A program made the translations under genes and the position numbers. Positions 18,421-28,900 of a DNA stretch of 64,000 nt are shown piece by piece; positions within the stretch are counted from its first letter, which is position 1; each line of letters opens with the position of its first letter. Below the pieces are notes generated by a model. It did no database searches. It was not told the origin of the DNA and saw only the letters and a program-made list of their open reading frames with translations. This DNA comes from Nitzschia sp. pyKryTriq1 (lineage: Eukaryota; Bacillariophyta; Bacillariophyceae; Bacillariales; Bacillariaceae), in assembly GCA_956465555.1 (NCBI GenBank), contig OY101116.1, positions 3,162,001-3,226,000 of the forward strand, read 5' to 3'.

Positions 18421-20484
18421 CTAACAGAATATGGAGGCCTTACTATCGGGGGCTGCAAAACAACCATGAAGGCCATGGGGCACTCCAGATTTCAAATAGA
18501 GCCGGCAGACTGGCCCCTCTCGCAGATCTAGCTCCAAATCAAAGATGGCCAGAAAATCCTTTTTTCTCGCCGCATCCCGAACCACTCCCAATAGATAGGC
18601 TTCCTTTTCCTTGTTGGGGTCACCGTCAGACTTGGGCACGATCAATGGCTCGGATGCAAAATACCGTGTCCCGAACCAAAAGGCGTCGACTTCATTATTG
18701 AATTCACCATCTTGTAGCACCATTGGACTTCCCGTTTCCACCTCGAGTTTTGCGTATCCACACGGAGCCGTGCTGTCGCCTACCGCATTGGATGTCGTCC
18801 CATACACATTTTGTGCCTTGCGAATGTTGAAATTGGGATGCACAAGCATATGCTCGACGCACATGTTGGCGGAACCGGGCGCAATACCGAGACTGACGCA
18901 CTTTTTCTCGCGAGGATCAATCTCCATACGCCAGAAATAGGTAGGAGAGATTTGGGGAAAGTGTGGGGCAAAGCCACCCCAAGCACCCAAGAAGTCCTTG
19001 GAATCGGATGGTGGCCACCCCGAAAAAAAACTGACTAGGTTGCCGGTAATTTCGTCTTCATAGCCATGCGAGAAATGAATGGTAAAGCAGGGTGGTGTCT
19101 CCACCCAGTATGGCTCGAATTGATTGGCTGCGGTTGGTCTTGGGAAGACCCACGTTGTAATGGAAGCCCTTCCGTCCATTGCTAAGCTAGCAGCGGGCCC
19201 CTTCAGCCCAAGAAGAAAGGGAACTTGATTCATCTTCAAAGAATTGATATTGACGATAATGCAATTTTCTGTAATGGCCATGTCATGAGGAGGAAGTTCA
19301 CAACCTTTCATTTCGAACGACTTGGAGGCAAGGGCAGAAAAATTCTTGTCCCACTCAGTAAAGGTGACCTCCAAACTTCCATTAGCAACAATTTGCTTCC
19401 AATGCCATCCTACTAGATTTCCCGTCTTGGGGCAAACATTCGGATGGGCCGTGTGGGCGGTTCCTCCAATGAAATCTGGTTCCAACTCGGAAGGCATCCC
19501 TCCGCCCACTTTTACGGGCAGACCCTGTTTCAACACACCACCCAATGTATCCTCCCCTATCGTTTGCAGTGTCTCTGGATCCAGAGCATAAGGAAGGGCC
19601 GACTCGAAGAGCGCCAAAAGCTTGCCACCCCACGAAATGATCTGAGTGTTAGCAGCGTTCTTGATATTGGTGTTGAATGCGCTCCCCAAAACTTTGGAAA
19701 CCACGGATGGCTCAATTGGATCTGAGTTGAGGCCATTCTTTGGTCGTTTATCAAAGATTTCAGCCGTGGGACCACTTCCAAAGACTCCTCGATAGAGAAA
19801 CCGGCCCGCCGCCTGCTCCTCCTGGAATTCTTTGGTTTGGACGAATCTTGACTGAAACATGACACGCCTGGGGGGCCCTGCCTCATCGGGTGGAGGAAAA
19901 CTGATCTTGTAAACCATGCCATCGGCATCGAGTACATGCTGCACACGTTCTCCTGCAACCCCAAACTTTCCTGGCCCGTTTCGATACAGTGTTCCGACAA
20001 GATTGCCAGGTATCCTACCTTCAATGTCGTCGATTTCGTATTCCGCGTACCCAGTATCGGGGTCAATTAGATCAGGATCCTCGGGAGGTGACTCGTAGGT
20101 GCCCCATGCTTCTCTCCAATCCGATGTTATAAAGTTTCCACGTCCCAGTTCCTCCTCACTTTCTTCGGGGTGCGTGCCCTTTTCCATGGCTTGTTGTAAC
20201 TTTGGCGTCAGCGGTTGGGGGCTTCTTCGGTAGTACGTGGGTGCAATCTCCCAGAAAGGTGGGTTTGGCTTGTTGTTGTTGTTCAAGGCATCTCTCTCGT
20301 TTTCCATCGGCGTCTGTGTCTCTGCTTCTTCGAGCTGTGACACTTTTACAATCGCCGTTGTTTTTGTTCGACTGCTACCAAGGGTTGGCGACAAGAATGC
20401 GTCTACTGCTACTGGTAGACAACATGACGACAACCATAATATTACGCTGGCTGACACCCAGAAGAAATATTCTTCCACCTTCAT
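18421..20484 (-). CDS. Carotenoid cleavage oxygenase (RPE65/CCD/NCED family), plastid-directed
   Basis: 687 residues from the ATG at 20484. The family is an iron-dependent seven-bladed propeller that cleaves carotenoids. Four iron-ligand regions are visible: HTAHPN, PHDMAI, FSHGYED and PHGLHG at the C-terminus. NLVGTLYRNGPGKF near the start of the domain and TAHPNVCPKTGNLVGW are typical. Residues 1-29 are a signal peptide ending VDA before Phe30-Leu-Ser-Pro, a good match to the diatom plastid cleavage motif, followed by a Ser/Thr/Lys transit region. It therefore probably acts in the plastid, making apocarotenoids. Which bond it cuts cannot be told. It is divergent from SIL1, with 722 bases between the starts. 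Confidence 0.9.
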   Translation of the reverse strand: MKVEEYFFWVSASVILWLSSCCLPVAVDAFLSPTLGSSRTKTTAIVKVSQLEEAETQTPMENERDALNNNNKPNPPFWEIAPTYYRRSPQPLTPKLQQAMEKGTHPEESEEELGRGNFITSDWREAWGTYESPPEDPDLIDPDTGYAEYEIDDIEGRIPGNLVGTLYRNGPGKFGVAGERVQHVLDADGMVYKISFPPPDEAGPPRRVMFQSRFVQTKEFQEEQAAGRFLYRGVFGSGPTAEIFDKRPKNGLNSDPIEPSVVSKVLGSAFNTNIKNAANTQIISWGGKLLALFESALPYALDPETLQTIGEDTLGGVLKQGLPVKVGGGMPSELEPDFIGGTAHTAHPNVCPKTGNLVGWHWKQIVANGSLEVTFTEWDKNFSALASKSFEMKGCELPPHDMAITENCIIVNINSLKMNQVPFLLGLKGPAASLAMDGRASITTWVFPRPTAANQFEPYWVETPPCFTIHFSHGYEDEITGNLVSFFSGWPPSDSKDFLGAWGGFAPHFPQISPTYFWRMEIDPREKKCVSLGIAPGSANMCVEHMLVHPNFNIRKAQNVYGTTSNAVGDSTAPCGYAKLEVETGSPMVLQDGEFNNEVDAFWFGTRYFASEPLIVPKSDGDPNKEKEAYLLGVVRDAARKKDFLAIFDLELDLREGPVCRLYLKSGVPHGLHGCFAAPDSKASIFC

Positions 20485-21206
20485 TGTGCGTTTCAATTTC
20501 AATTTCAATGGAATGGACGAATGGTATCTATCTACTAGTACGGATATGCTTTAGAAAGTCGCTCACTCCGACAAACTTTTGCAATGTGCTGTATTACGAC
20601 TACTTCGTACCGGTACGAGACTAGTACCTGTAGTATATCGTTAAAGCAGCGAAAAGTGCTTTGTCTTTTAGTTTAGTTACTACCTTGACGGTCGAGAGCA
20701 ATGAATCCTTATCACTCTTCCGCCGGAACGATACAGTACCTGGTACCAGAGGTACGGTAGCCGCCGAGCTAGACAGTCACTGATTGACTCAGTGGACTCT
20801 CTTCACCCGTACGGATCATCAGCGCTACTGTATGCCAGTCTGCACGTCTATGTACAAAGACGATGGAACATGGAACCGGGCTATCGGTCTGTCGTCCGTC
20901 GGTTGTGAACTTGCGAGTTTCCACGTGGCACGATTTCTAATTTGGGGGCCGGGTTTCGCCAAGGTTTCGCGGTTTCGCGTGTTGTCTCTCTCGTCGGCCT
21001 TCGGCCTTATGTGCGGATTTCGGATTTCTTTTTTCCCCTTCGCATTTATTTCACGTACCGGTACCGACCACACAAACACAAGAAAAGTCTTCCATTGCTT
21101 TCGTTTCTCGTTTCCCCTTATTGTTGTTGTTGAGTGCTGCTCGTAGCGTACTCCTCCAATACAAATCAGACATCGCCAAGACAACATTGCCGTACAATAC
21201 TATACT
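20485..21206. other. Divergent promoter region, carotenoid oxygenase / SIL1
   Basis: No gene is supported. It contains GTAC-rich tracts at about 20604-20645, 20730-20762 and 21053-21070 (ACCGGTACC). A short cluster of TTTCGC-like words lies near 20950-20980. The final 30 bases before the ATG at 21207 are a plausible leader. Confidence 0.5.
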
Positions 21207-22787
21207 ATGAAGCTATTATTATTGTTATTTTCACCGTCAGGCTCAAGCTCTCGATGGTTTCTGGTGCTGTTGCTCCACGCCACACTTTTGCTCTCCACTT
21301 TTTGTTCCGTGGTCGTAGCCAAAGAAATCGAAGTGACCAAAGAGTGGCAACGCCTGGGCGAAAATGACACCGTCCCTGCAGGCATGCACATTCGCATGGA
21401 CATGACCACTGGAGAAAAGTGGGTCAAAATCCCCGATGACGACGACGATGACGAAACAGAAAAAAAGGGGGACGGAACAACCACCACGGCCATGGCAGCT
21501 GTCATCCAACCGGATGGCTCGGTGCAACTCAGCGACAAGGCTACCGAGAAGAAGAAGGTCGACAAAGAATACCCGCAATATGATTTTGAAATGATGCATC
21601 GTACCCTGTCCAAGCTGCCTGAAGAAGAAATGGAACGCTACGGTGGCTTGCCTGAATTACCAGATGCAGCAGAAGGATCCAAGAAAACAGTCTTGACATC
21701 CAAAGAACGACAAGCTTTTGAAAAACGCATGGCCGAAATTTGGCAACAACGACAGGCCGAGCTCAAAGAAGTTCAAGAAATGCTCATTGACGTGCCAGAG
21801 GTCTTGAAAGAGCGAATGCGGGGTATTCGGGAATATCTGGAGGATCCATTTGAGGCATTGAAAAAGGTAGACCTCGAAAGGGAAGACGACGGTGCCTTTG
21901 TGACGGATATCATTTCCCTCTTGAAAGATTTGGAATTTCAATTGACTGATGTCGACAATGCTCGAGATTTTCATACGTTGGGTGGCTGGGAAATGCTAGT
22001 ATCGCTCTTATCCGAGCATTCACATGTCCAAAACAAGACGATCAACAAGTTGTCAAGGGCGACGGAAGGAAAGATTCGAGCTGTCCAAGCAAATGCTGCC
22101 TGGACGATTGGAACAGCGGTCAAGAACACCGGTGAATTCTTTCCTTATGCGGTTGAACCTGTCAAAGTCGGGACCAAGACGACCACTGCGCTGGATATGC
22201 TCTTAGATGTCTTTTGTCAAGAGTACATGGACGACAAAGCCTGGTCCATTCGTACACTCTTAGCCAAGAGCATATACGGGATTGGATCTTTGTTGCGTGG
22301 CAATCGTCTTTCGCAAGCACATTTGATTCAAAACAATGGCGCCGCCAGACTTGGTGACAAGCTTCGGTATATGGTAATGAGGAATTTCAATGGAGACATT
22401 AAGGTAATCCAACGTCTTCTATCGTTGGCGAGCGATTTGATCACTGATATCAAACTAGATGGGGAAGCATCAACTGCGTCTTTGAATGACGCCATTATTC
22501 AGGCCTTTAGCAGTGCAGAATGGTGCGATGTCGTGAGCACCTTATTGGTCTCGGACCTATTTCTGCCCGTCCGAGTGCAAGAAACGGTCATGGAAACGGC
22601 GTACGCGCTTGCGCCCCACTGTTCTAGCAGCACTGGGGATGAAAATGGGTGGAAGGAAAAGTCCTCCGAACATAAGGCTGCCATTGAACGCTTCCAGAGA
22701 GAATGGCAGCAAAATAAAGATGGCTTTGATCCCGATCACATCAAGCAATTGAATGAGCAAGCAACAGCACTAAGCGAGATACTCTAA
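21207..22787 (+). CDS. SIL1: SIL1-like nucleotide exchange factor for ER Hsp70 (BiP)
   Basis: 526 residues. The N-terminus is a clear signal peptide (residues about 1-37, ending VVVAKE). VPAGMHIRMDMTTGEK at about 50-66 matches the segment just after the signal in SIL1. The rest is alpha-helical armadillo-like repeat sequence (for example RAVQANAAWTIGTAVKN), as in the Fes1/SIL1/HspBP1 family. SIL1 releases ADP from BiP in the ER lumen. A run of aspartates (residues about 74-80) and a Thr-rich stretch interrupt the N-terminal region. The C-terminus reads SEIL, so there is no obvious KDEL-type retention signal. It is convergent with the hydrolase at 23063. Confidence 0.85.
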   Translation: MKLLLLLFSPSGSSSRWFLVLLLHATLLLSTFCSVVVAKEIEVTKEWQRLGENDTVPAGMHIRMDMTTGEKWVKIPDDDDDDETEKKGDGTTTTAMAAVIQPDGSVQLSDKATEKKKVDKEYPQYDFEMMHRTLSKLPEEEMERYGGLPELPDAAEGSKKTVLTSKERQAFEKRMAEIWQQRQAELKEVQEMLIDVPEVLKERMRGIREYLEDPFEALKKVDLEREDDGAFVTDIISLLKDLEFQLTDVDNARDFHTLGGWEMLVSLLSEHSHVQNKTINKLSRATEGKIRAVQANAAWTIGTAVKNTGEFFPYAVEPVKVGTKTTTALDMLLDVFCQEYMDDKAWSIRTLLAKSIYGIGSLLRGNRLSQAHLIQNNGAARLGDKLRYMVMRNFNGDIKVIQRLLSLASDLITDIKLDGEASTASLNDAIIQAFSSAEWCDVVSTLLVSDLFLPVRVQETVMETAYALAPHCSSSTGDENGWKEKSSEHKAAIERFQREWQQNKDGFDPDHIKQLNEQATALSEIL

Positions 22788-23062
22788 TCTTGTCCTGGCA
22801 GGCTCGCTGCGTCATAGGAGTCGATGTCAAGAAGTAATACTGTACGTAGTGGCTAAGCGAGTGACGGATCTCGGCGCTCTACTGTAGTTTTGAAACGTCA
22901 AATATACGAAGATTTGTTTGTTCACAGTTGACAGGTCTTGAACTACTTTAACTTTGTTGAGCCATGCATGCGGTCGTAGGATTGCATTAAAAGTTGTCAA
23001 AGCTGCGAGGAGGCACGCACATTGTGCAAACATTATATCCGGGACAAACAAACTCAAGGACG

Positions 23063-24697
23063 TCACCGCTGTTGAAGAATCTCCAGTTCTTGCTGCAGCA
23101 TGAGTCCCTTGATTTGTTTCCATTTGCTTGGTGATGAAATACAATCCCCATGACCAACACCTTTCCAGTAGACCGTCGTCGGTTGGTGTTCGGGAACTGC
23201 CGATGCATGCCTCTCTAATTCTTCTCTTACTTTGCGGGCATTAATAATTTCATCTTGTTCGGACAAGCATACCAATAAATTGTGATGTTCTTTCAAATCC
23301 TGTAACCATAATTCACTGTTGTACCACGCGAAATGGCGCCTTAGGTAGTATTCGGTGAATAATTCCGAACTGGCAATCATTCGAATCTTATCCAATTCTT
23401 GAGCATACAAAAAGTTGACCATGACATCAGGCTCACTCAAAAGAATGGCGACAGGGTCCAACAGTACCACTTGATGAATGCGAGACGACATTTTGGGGGA
23501 AGCTAGAAGCCATGCGATTGGGCAAGATCCAAAGGAATGCCCCACCACCGAGAGTTGCTGATTTTTTGTCCCCAGATTCTGACCGACCAGTTCGACAATA
23601 CCGTCCACGGTTTGTTCCTCCGAGAGCGGATAAAAGTCCATACAGCATGAAATCGATCGATTTTCAAATAAGAAAACAGGCCGTTCCGGTTCTGTTGCTA
23701 GACCCAACAACAACATGGGCAGGTACAGCATTAGTCCGCTGGGAGCGATCCCATGAAAGAACAAAAGTGGCATGTATGTAGATGACGAAGAAGACGAAGC
23801 ACCCTCTCTTGTTTTGCCAGGCCGGTACCACCCCACTAACCCTGTCGAAGCAACGAGTCGTCGAAATCCCACCAGCCTCAATAACATTCCACCAAAGAAA
23901 GTCACGATCCCCACAATGATATAGACCAGTAACGGTCGATGCATGGCGTTGACAGGTTCCAAACTCATACACCTTGGTTTGGCAATGTGGTAGGACTCCG
24001 ACTGGCGCTGTTGTGGACAAGCAGGTTTTTTGGGAAAGACCATGTTTTGTTCTCTCTCCACAACTTGATATATGTTGTCGAGTTCCTTCATCTCCCAGGG
24101 AAGCAGAGTCAAATAGTGCTTTCCGAAGAAGGCCCAGGCAAAAAAGTCGTCGATATCTTCTCTGTACAAGCAAATGGAAGGCTCGGTCGTGTTGGCTGGA
24201 GTCGTCGTTGTTGCTATCGGCGCCGTCGTGTACTTGTCGCTGTGTTGGCTGAGAACGGAAGCAGGAGATTGCAGCGAGGGCTGCGAGGACGAGGATTCGT
24301 CGTCATCGTCGGAGTTTTCCGGCGATGTGGAAGGGGTCGGAGACAGCTCGGGAAAGTTCGAAATCGCGGCATCTTTCGTGTGGAGATGGTGTTGATTTTT
24401 GGCGACGTGGAACCAATCTGCCAGAAACTTGTGAATTGCGATGGCCACATCTTGCTGATTCATGGCACAGGTCGCTTCAATCCGTCGCATCACGCGGACC
24501 AACAACCGAGACCGATCGTTTCCATAGTCGCGGTACGGCGCCGGAGGAAGCAGCCCGTTGGCGCGAGGGACCAGGTATTTGCGAAAGACTATATAAAACA
24601 CAGCCTCGACTCCCACGAACACGAACAGGGAGGCCACTCGGTACTTGTACGAACAGATGTCCTTCGTCAGCGCCGAAAAGAGCTCTGGCAGTTGCAT
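23063..24697 (-). CDS. Membrane-anchored alpha/beta hydrolase
   Basis: 544 residues from the ATG at 24697. The catalytic triad can be read: GHSFG near residue 385 (Ser nucleophile), the Asp in SEQDEI near 480 and the His in GVGHGD near 515. Two hydrophobic segments come before the domain: one near residue 25 (ASLFVFVGVEAVFYIVF) and one near 240 (LLVYIIVGIVTFFGGMLL). The protein is therefore probably in a membrane with the catalytic domain at its C-terminal side. FFHGIAPSG is the oxyanion-loop region. The region between them has a Ser/Asp-rich low-complexity stretch. Lipase- or esterase-like activity is a family-level inference and the substrate is unknown. Confidence 0.82.
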   Translation of the reverse strand: MQLPELFSALTKDICSYKYRVASLFVFVGVEAVFYIVFRKYLVPRANGLLPPAPYRDYGNDRSRLLVRVMRRIEATCAMNQQDVAIAIHKFLADWFHVAKNQHHLHTKDAAISNFPELSPTPSTSPENSDDDDESSSSQPSLQSPASVLSQHSDKYTTAPIATTTTPANTTEPSICLYREDIDDFFAWAFFGKHYLTLLPWEMKELDNIYQVVEREQNMVFPKKPACPQQRQSESYHIAKPRCMSLEPVNAMHRPLLVYIIVGIVTFFGGMLLRLVGFRRLVASTGLVGWYRPGKTREGASSSSSSTYMPLLFFHGIAPSGLMLYLPMLLLGLATEPERPVFLFENRSISCCMDFYPLSEEQTVDGIVELVGQNLGTKNQQLSVVGHSFGSCPIAWLLASPKMSSRIHQVVLLDPVAILLSEPDVMVNFLYAQELDKIRMIASSELFTEYYLRRHFAWYNSELWLQDLKEHHNLLVCLSEQDEIINARKVREELERHASAVPEHQPTTVYWKGVGHGDCISSPSKWKQIKGLMLQQELEILQQR

Positions 24698-25228
24698 TCT
24701 TGGGTCCTCTTGTGCCAGTGCAGTGCAGTACACGATCGGTGCGTGTACTTTGGTAGTCAGTGAAAGTAATACAGTAGCGTCAATCTAAATCTACTACAGT
24801 AGTAGAGGGGAGGGAGAGGGTCTTTGTCTATCCTGCTACTGGTCTTGCAAACATTAAAACGAATGGCGAATGGCTTCTTCGTACTGGATGTATGTACTCT
24901 TATTATTCTTCGAATTTCAAAGGAAAAATGCGCTGAGAAGAAAAACGGTCGAGGAGCGCACAGCGCAGAAGTGACTTCTCGTTCGATTGAGATTGATTAT
25001 GGGATTGATCAGCAGCGTTGCGTTCGGCGTTCGGCGTTCGGCGCAGTTCGGCACCAGGCTGGCAGGCAGGTTCTGCGCGCGCGCCAGCGTCAGGGAACTC
25101 GAATTGATGTCTGATGCGACAAGCGTGCCTGCATGTGCGGTCGCCTCGCGTGGGCAAAACTTCAAAATAAAATAATAATGATGTCATCATCATCAGTCAG
25201 TCCGTGACTAAATTTTCTGGGCGGGGAG

Positions 25229-25290
25229 CCATACTCCAGTAGTAGAGTACCTGGTACCTGGTACAGTACAAGTACTGGTACTCTCGAACC
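25229..25290. repeat. GTAC-rich self-complementary tract
   Basis: The stretch is built from GTACCTGGTACC, CAGTACAAGTAC and GTACTCTC words in series, with many short palindromes. Similar tracts occur at most other gene boundaries in the window. Confidence 0.7.
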
Positions 25291-25584
25291 GCTAGCTACG
25301 CAGAAGATGATTCACTCTACTCTTCCGCTCGAGCTACTCGGAGCACTACTAGAGGAGACCAAAGCCGATTGTATGTATTGAAGTGCAGAGTACTATACTT
25401 GTCTGTGTGTGATACGTACATGTACTAGTAGTATTGGTAGCCCAAGTGCACGTACCTACCGGTACTGTTCATAGTTTCTAAATTTAGGGGGGATACCAAG
25501 CAAGACGTTTGGAGCAATTCATAGCTAACTGTGAGAACAGCATTTCCTCTTTCTCCCTCTCCAGTAGTAGTAGTACTCTTGAGA

Positions 25585-25607
25585 AGAGAGAGAGAGAGAG
25601 AGAGAGA
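25585..25607. repeat. GA dinucleotide microsatellite
   Basis: An uninterrupted AG/GA run of about eleven units in the intergenic gap. Confidence 0.85.
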
Positions 25608-25969
25608 ACGCTGCACAAGTACTTGTTCGTAAATGAGAATACAAAATACTATACAAATAAATCACATCTATGTTTACAATAAAATTATGTTTGAAATGAA
25701 CATCACGTAGATTTCGTACCGATATGTACGTAACTTTTTCAGGGAGGATATACAAAAATCGAAACGCCGGGCAAATTTTCCGTCTCTCTCCTGATTGTTT
25801 TGAAGTCTGAAGCGTTCTGATGATCACGCTACCAGCTTCGAAACACACACAAATTGAAGATATAATTACGAATATGCACGGCAAAACAGTTCATGATGAA
25901 CATGATAGTCTCCTGAAAACAAATCAGCAATCACGTCACAAACCGAAAGCTGATTAAAGAGGAAAGCTC

Positions 25970-28900
25970 TCACCACCTGGTGAAGGTACATGAAAATTCT
26001 GTATACGTTGTAGCCTCGGACGACTCAGTGGTCACAGCTACGAAGACCCCGGAGTAGTTGGGGTGGTCATTGGTGCATTCAAACTCCGCAGTGGCTCTAT
26101 CGGTCTCGTCAAAGGAACCGCCAACTGACCTACAGATAACCTGACCGTTCAGGCAAACTGTCAGGCTATCATCAACCCAAGTGCTGCTGATTGGACACGC
26201 ACATTCGTCCAGGGTCGATAAATATCTGGTTCTTCGAGTAGACGCGGCGGGTTTTCCAGACGGCTCCGAAGAAAGACTTGGTGAGCCTGAAGGAACTTGG
26301 CTGGGCTTTGGAGCGGCTGAAGGGTTCGCCGCGGGTTTTCCAGACGGCTCCGAAGAAAGACTTGGTGAGCCTGAAGGAACTTGGCTGGGCTTTGGAGCGG
26401 CTGAAGGGTTCGCCGCGGGTTTTCCAGACGGCTCCGAAGAAAGACTCGGCGAGCCTGAAGAAACTTGGCTGGGCTTCGGAGCGGCTGAAGGGTTCGCCGC
26501 GGGTTGTCCAGACGGCTCGGAAGAGAGACTCGGCGAGCCTGAAGGAACTTGGCTGGGCTGACTCGAGGGTACCATACTGGGAACCACCACGGGTTGTCCA
26601 GACGGCTCGGAAGAGAGACTCGGCGCGCCTGAAGGAACTTGGCTGGGCTGACTCGAGGGTACCATACTGGGAACCACCACGGGTTGTCCAGACGGCTCGG
26701 AAGAGAGACTCGGCGCGCCTGAAGGAACTTGGCTGGGCTGACTCGAGGGTACCTCACTGGGAACCCCCACGGGTTGTCCAGACGGCTCGGAAGAGAGACT
26801 CGGCGTGCCTGAAGGAACTTGGCTGGGCTGACTTGAGGGTACCATACTGGGAGCCGCGGAATGCCAAGACGGCTCGGAAGAAAGACTCGGGGCGCCTGAA
26901 GGAACTTGGCTGGGCTGACTCGAGGGTACCATACTGGGAACCACCACGGGTTGTCCAGACGGCTCGGAAGAGAGACTCGGCGCGCCTGAAGGAACTTGGC
27001 TGGGCTGACTCGAGGGTACCTCACTGGGAACCCCCACGGGTTGTCCAGACGGCTCGGAAGAGAGACTCGGCGTGCCTGAAGGAACTTGGCTGGGCTGACT
27101 TGAGGGTACCATACTGGGAGCCGCGGAATGCCAAGACGGCTCGGAAGAAAGACTCGGGGCGCCCGAAGGAACTTGGCTGGGCTGACTCGAGGGTACCTCA
27201 CTGGGAGCCGATCGGGATGGAAGCCCGCTTGGATACTGACTTGGAACCTGACTTGGTTTGTTCGATGGTTGAGACGAGGGAACACCTGAAGGAACTTGGC
27301 TGGGCTGCAAGCTCGGGAGTACAGAGGGCTTGTCCGAGGGCGAAATCGACGGAACACTAGAAGGTAAACTCGAGGGTTCACCGGAAGGAGTTGAGGATGG
27401 CTGATTCGATGGTCGGGACGAGGGAACACTCGAGGGTACACTTGATGGCTGGCTCGAAGGTTCAGATGAGGGTTGACTTGAGGGCACACTTGATGGCTGG
27501 CTCGACGGTACGCTTGAGGGCTGACTTGATGGCTGGCTCGACGGTATGCTCGAGGGCTCACTTGATGGCTGGCTCGACGGTACGCTTGAGGGCTGACTTG
27601 ATGGCTCACTGGATGGATCCGACGACGGTTCCGATGAGGGTTGACTTGAAGGCTCACTGGATGGCTCGGATGAAGGTACAGACGAGGGTTGACTTGATGG
27701 CTCACTGGATGGATCCGACGACGGTTCCGATGAGGGTTGACTTGAAGGCTCACTGGATGGCTCGGATGAAGGTACAGACGAGGGTTGACTTGATGGCTCA
27801 CTGGATGGCTCCGACGACGGTTCCGATGAGGGTTGACTTGAAGGCTCCGATGAAGGTACAGACGAGGGCTCGCTCGAGGGTTCACTGGATGGCTCCGAGG
27901 AAGGTACAGACGAGGGCTCGCTCGAGGGCTCACTGGATGGCTCCGAGGAAGGTACAGACGAGGGTTCACTGGAAGGCTCACTGGATGGCTCCGATGAGGG
28001 TTCACTAGATGGCTCGCTGGAGGGCTCTGATGAAGGTACAGACGAGGGTTCGCTGGATGGCTCTGACGACGGTTCAGAGGAGGGCTCGCTGGAGGGCTCA
28101 CTGGATGGCTCCGATGAAGGTTCAGATGAGGGTTCAGTAGAGGGCTCCGACGACGGTTCAGAGGAGGGCTCGCTGGATGGCTCCGAAGAAGGTTCAGATG
28201 AGGGTTCACTAGAGGGCTCACTGGATGGCTCCGAAGAAGGTTCAGATGAGGGTTCACTAGAGGGCTCGCTGGATGGCTCTGATGAAGGTTCAGACGAGGG
28301 TTCACTGGAGGGCTCGCTCGACGGCTCGCTGGATGGTTCAGCCGACGGTTCAGAGGAGGGCTCCGATGAGGGTTCACTAGAGGGCTCGCTAGATGGCTCT
28401 GATGACGGTTCAGACGAGGGTTCACTGGAGGGCTCGCTCGACGGCTCGCTGGATGGCTCCGAAGAAGGTTCAGAGGAGGGCTCCGATGAGGGTTCACTAG
28501 AGGGCTCGCTGGATGGCTCTGATGAAGGTTCAGACGAGGGTTCACTGGAGGGCTCGCTGGAGGGTTCAGACGAGGGTTCACTGGAAGGCTCGCTGGATGG
28601 CTCCTTTGAAGGCTCCGAGGATGGAGAATCCGTCGGAGAAGTCGACGGTCTTGAACTGGGTGCAGCGGTAGGACGCCGCGTGGGGGCGTCCGTGACCCCA
28701 ACTGTAACGGCCACGTTCAAACTACCTGCAGCAACATTAGCTGCGCTGTTGAGTAGGGAAGAGCTTGCTTGTGAATCACTCGAACCAACGCTTGTCCAAT
28801 CCACCTCAATGATTTGTTCTATAAGGCGGCGGGAAACATCAGTTTCACCGAGCCTTCTTGTTAATACAGATGCCTTCACATCCGTCGCGATCCGAAAGTT

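Larger units (their letters stand above)
24698..25969. other. Intergenic region of 1.27 kb
   Basis: I find no supported gene or tRNA. Contents: three copies of the heptamer TTCGGCG in a row near 25022-25044; a GTAC-rich tract at 25229-25290 (listed separately); TAGTAG-rich words at about 25420-25440 and 25564-25575; and a GA microsatellite at 25585-25607. It must include the hydrolase promoter on its left and the 3' end of the SEPS gene on its right. Confidence 0.5.

Noticed and set aside
22788-23062. Possible small gene between SIL1 and the hydrolase
   Set aside because: The short frames here are unrecognisable and the 275-base gap is adequately explained by two 3' untranslated regions.
26161-28701. 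Long second frame on the minus strand rich in Arg, Pro and His, and long plus-strand frames over the same region
   Set aside because: They follow from the 12-, 84- and 90-base periods of the SEPS tract, which keep all frames free of stops. They have no start context, family match or independent composition.
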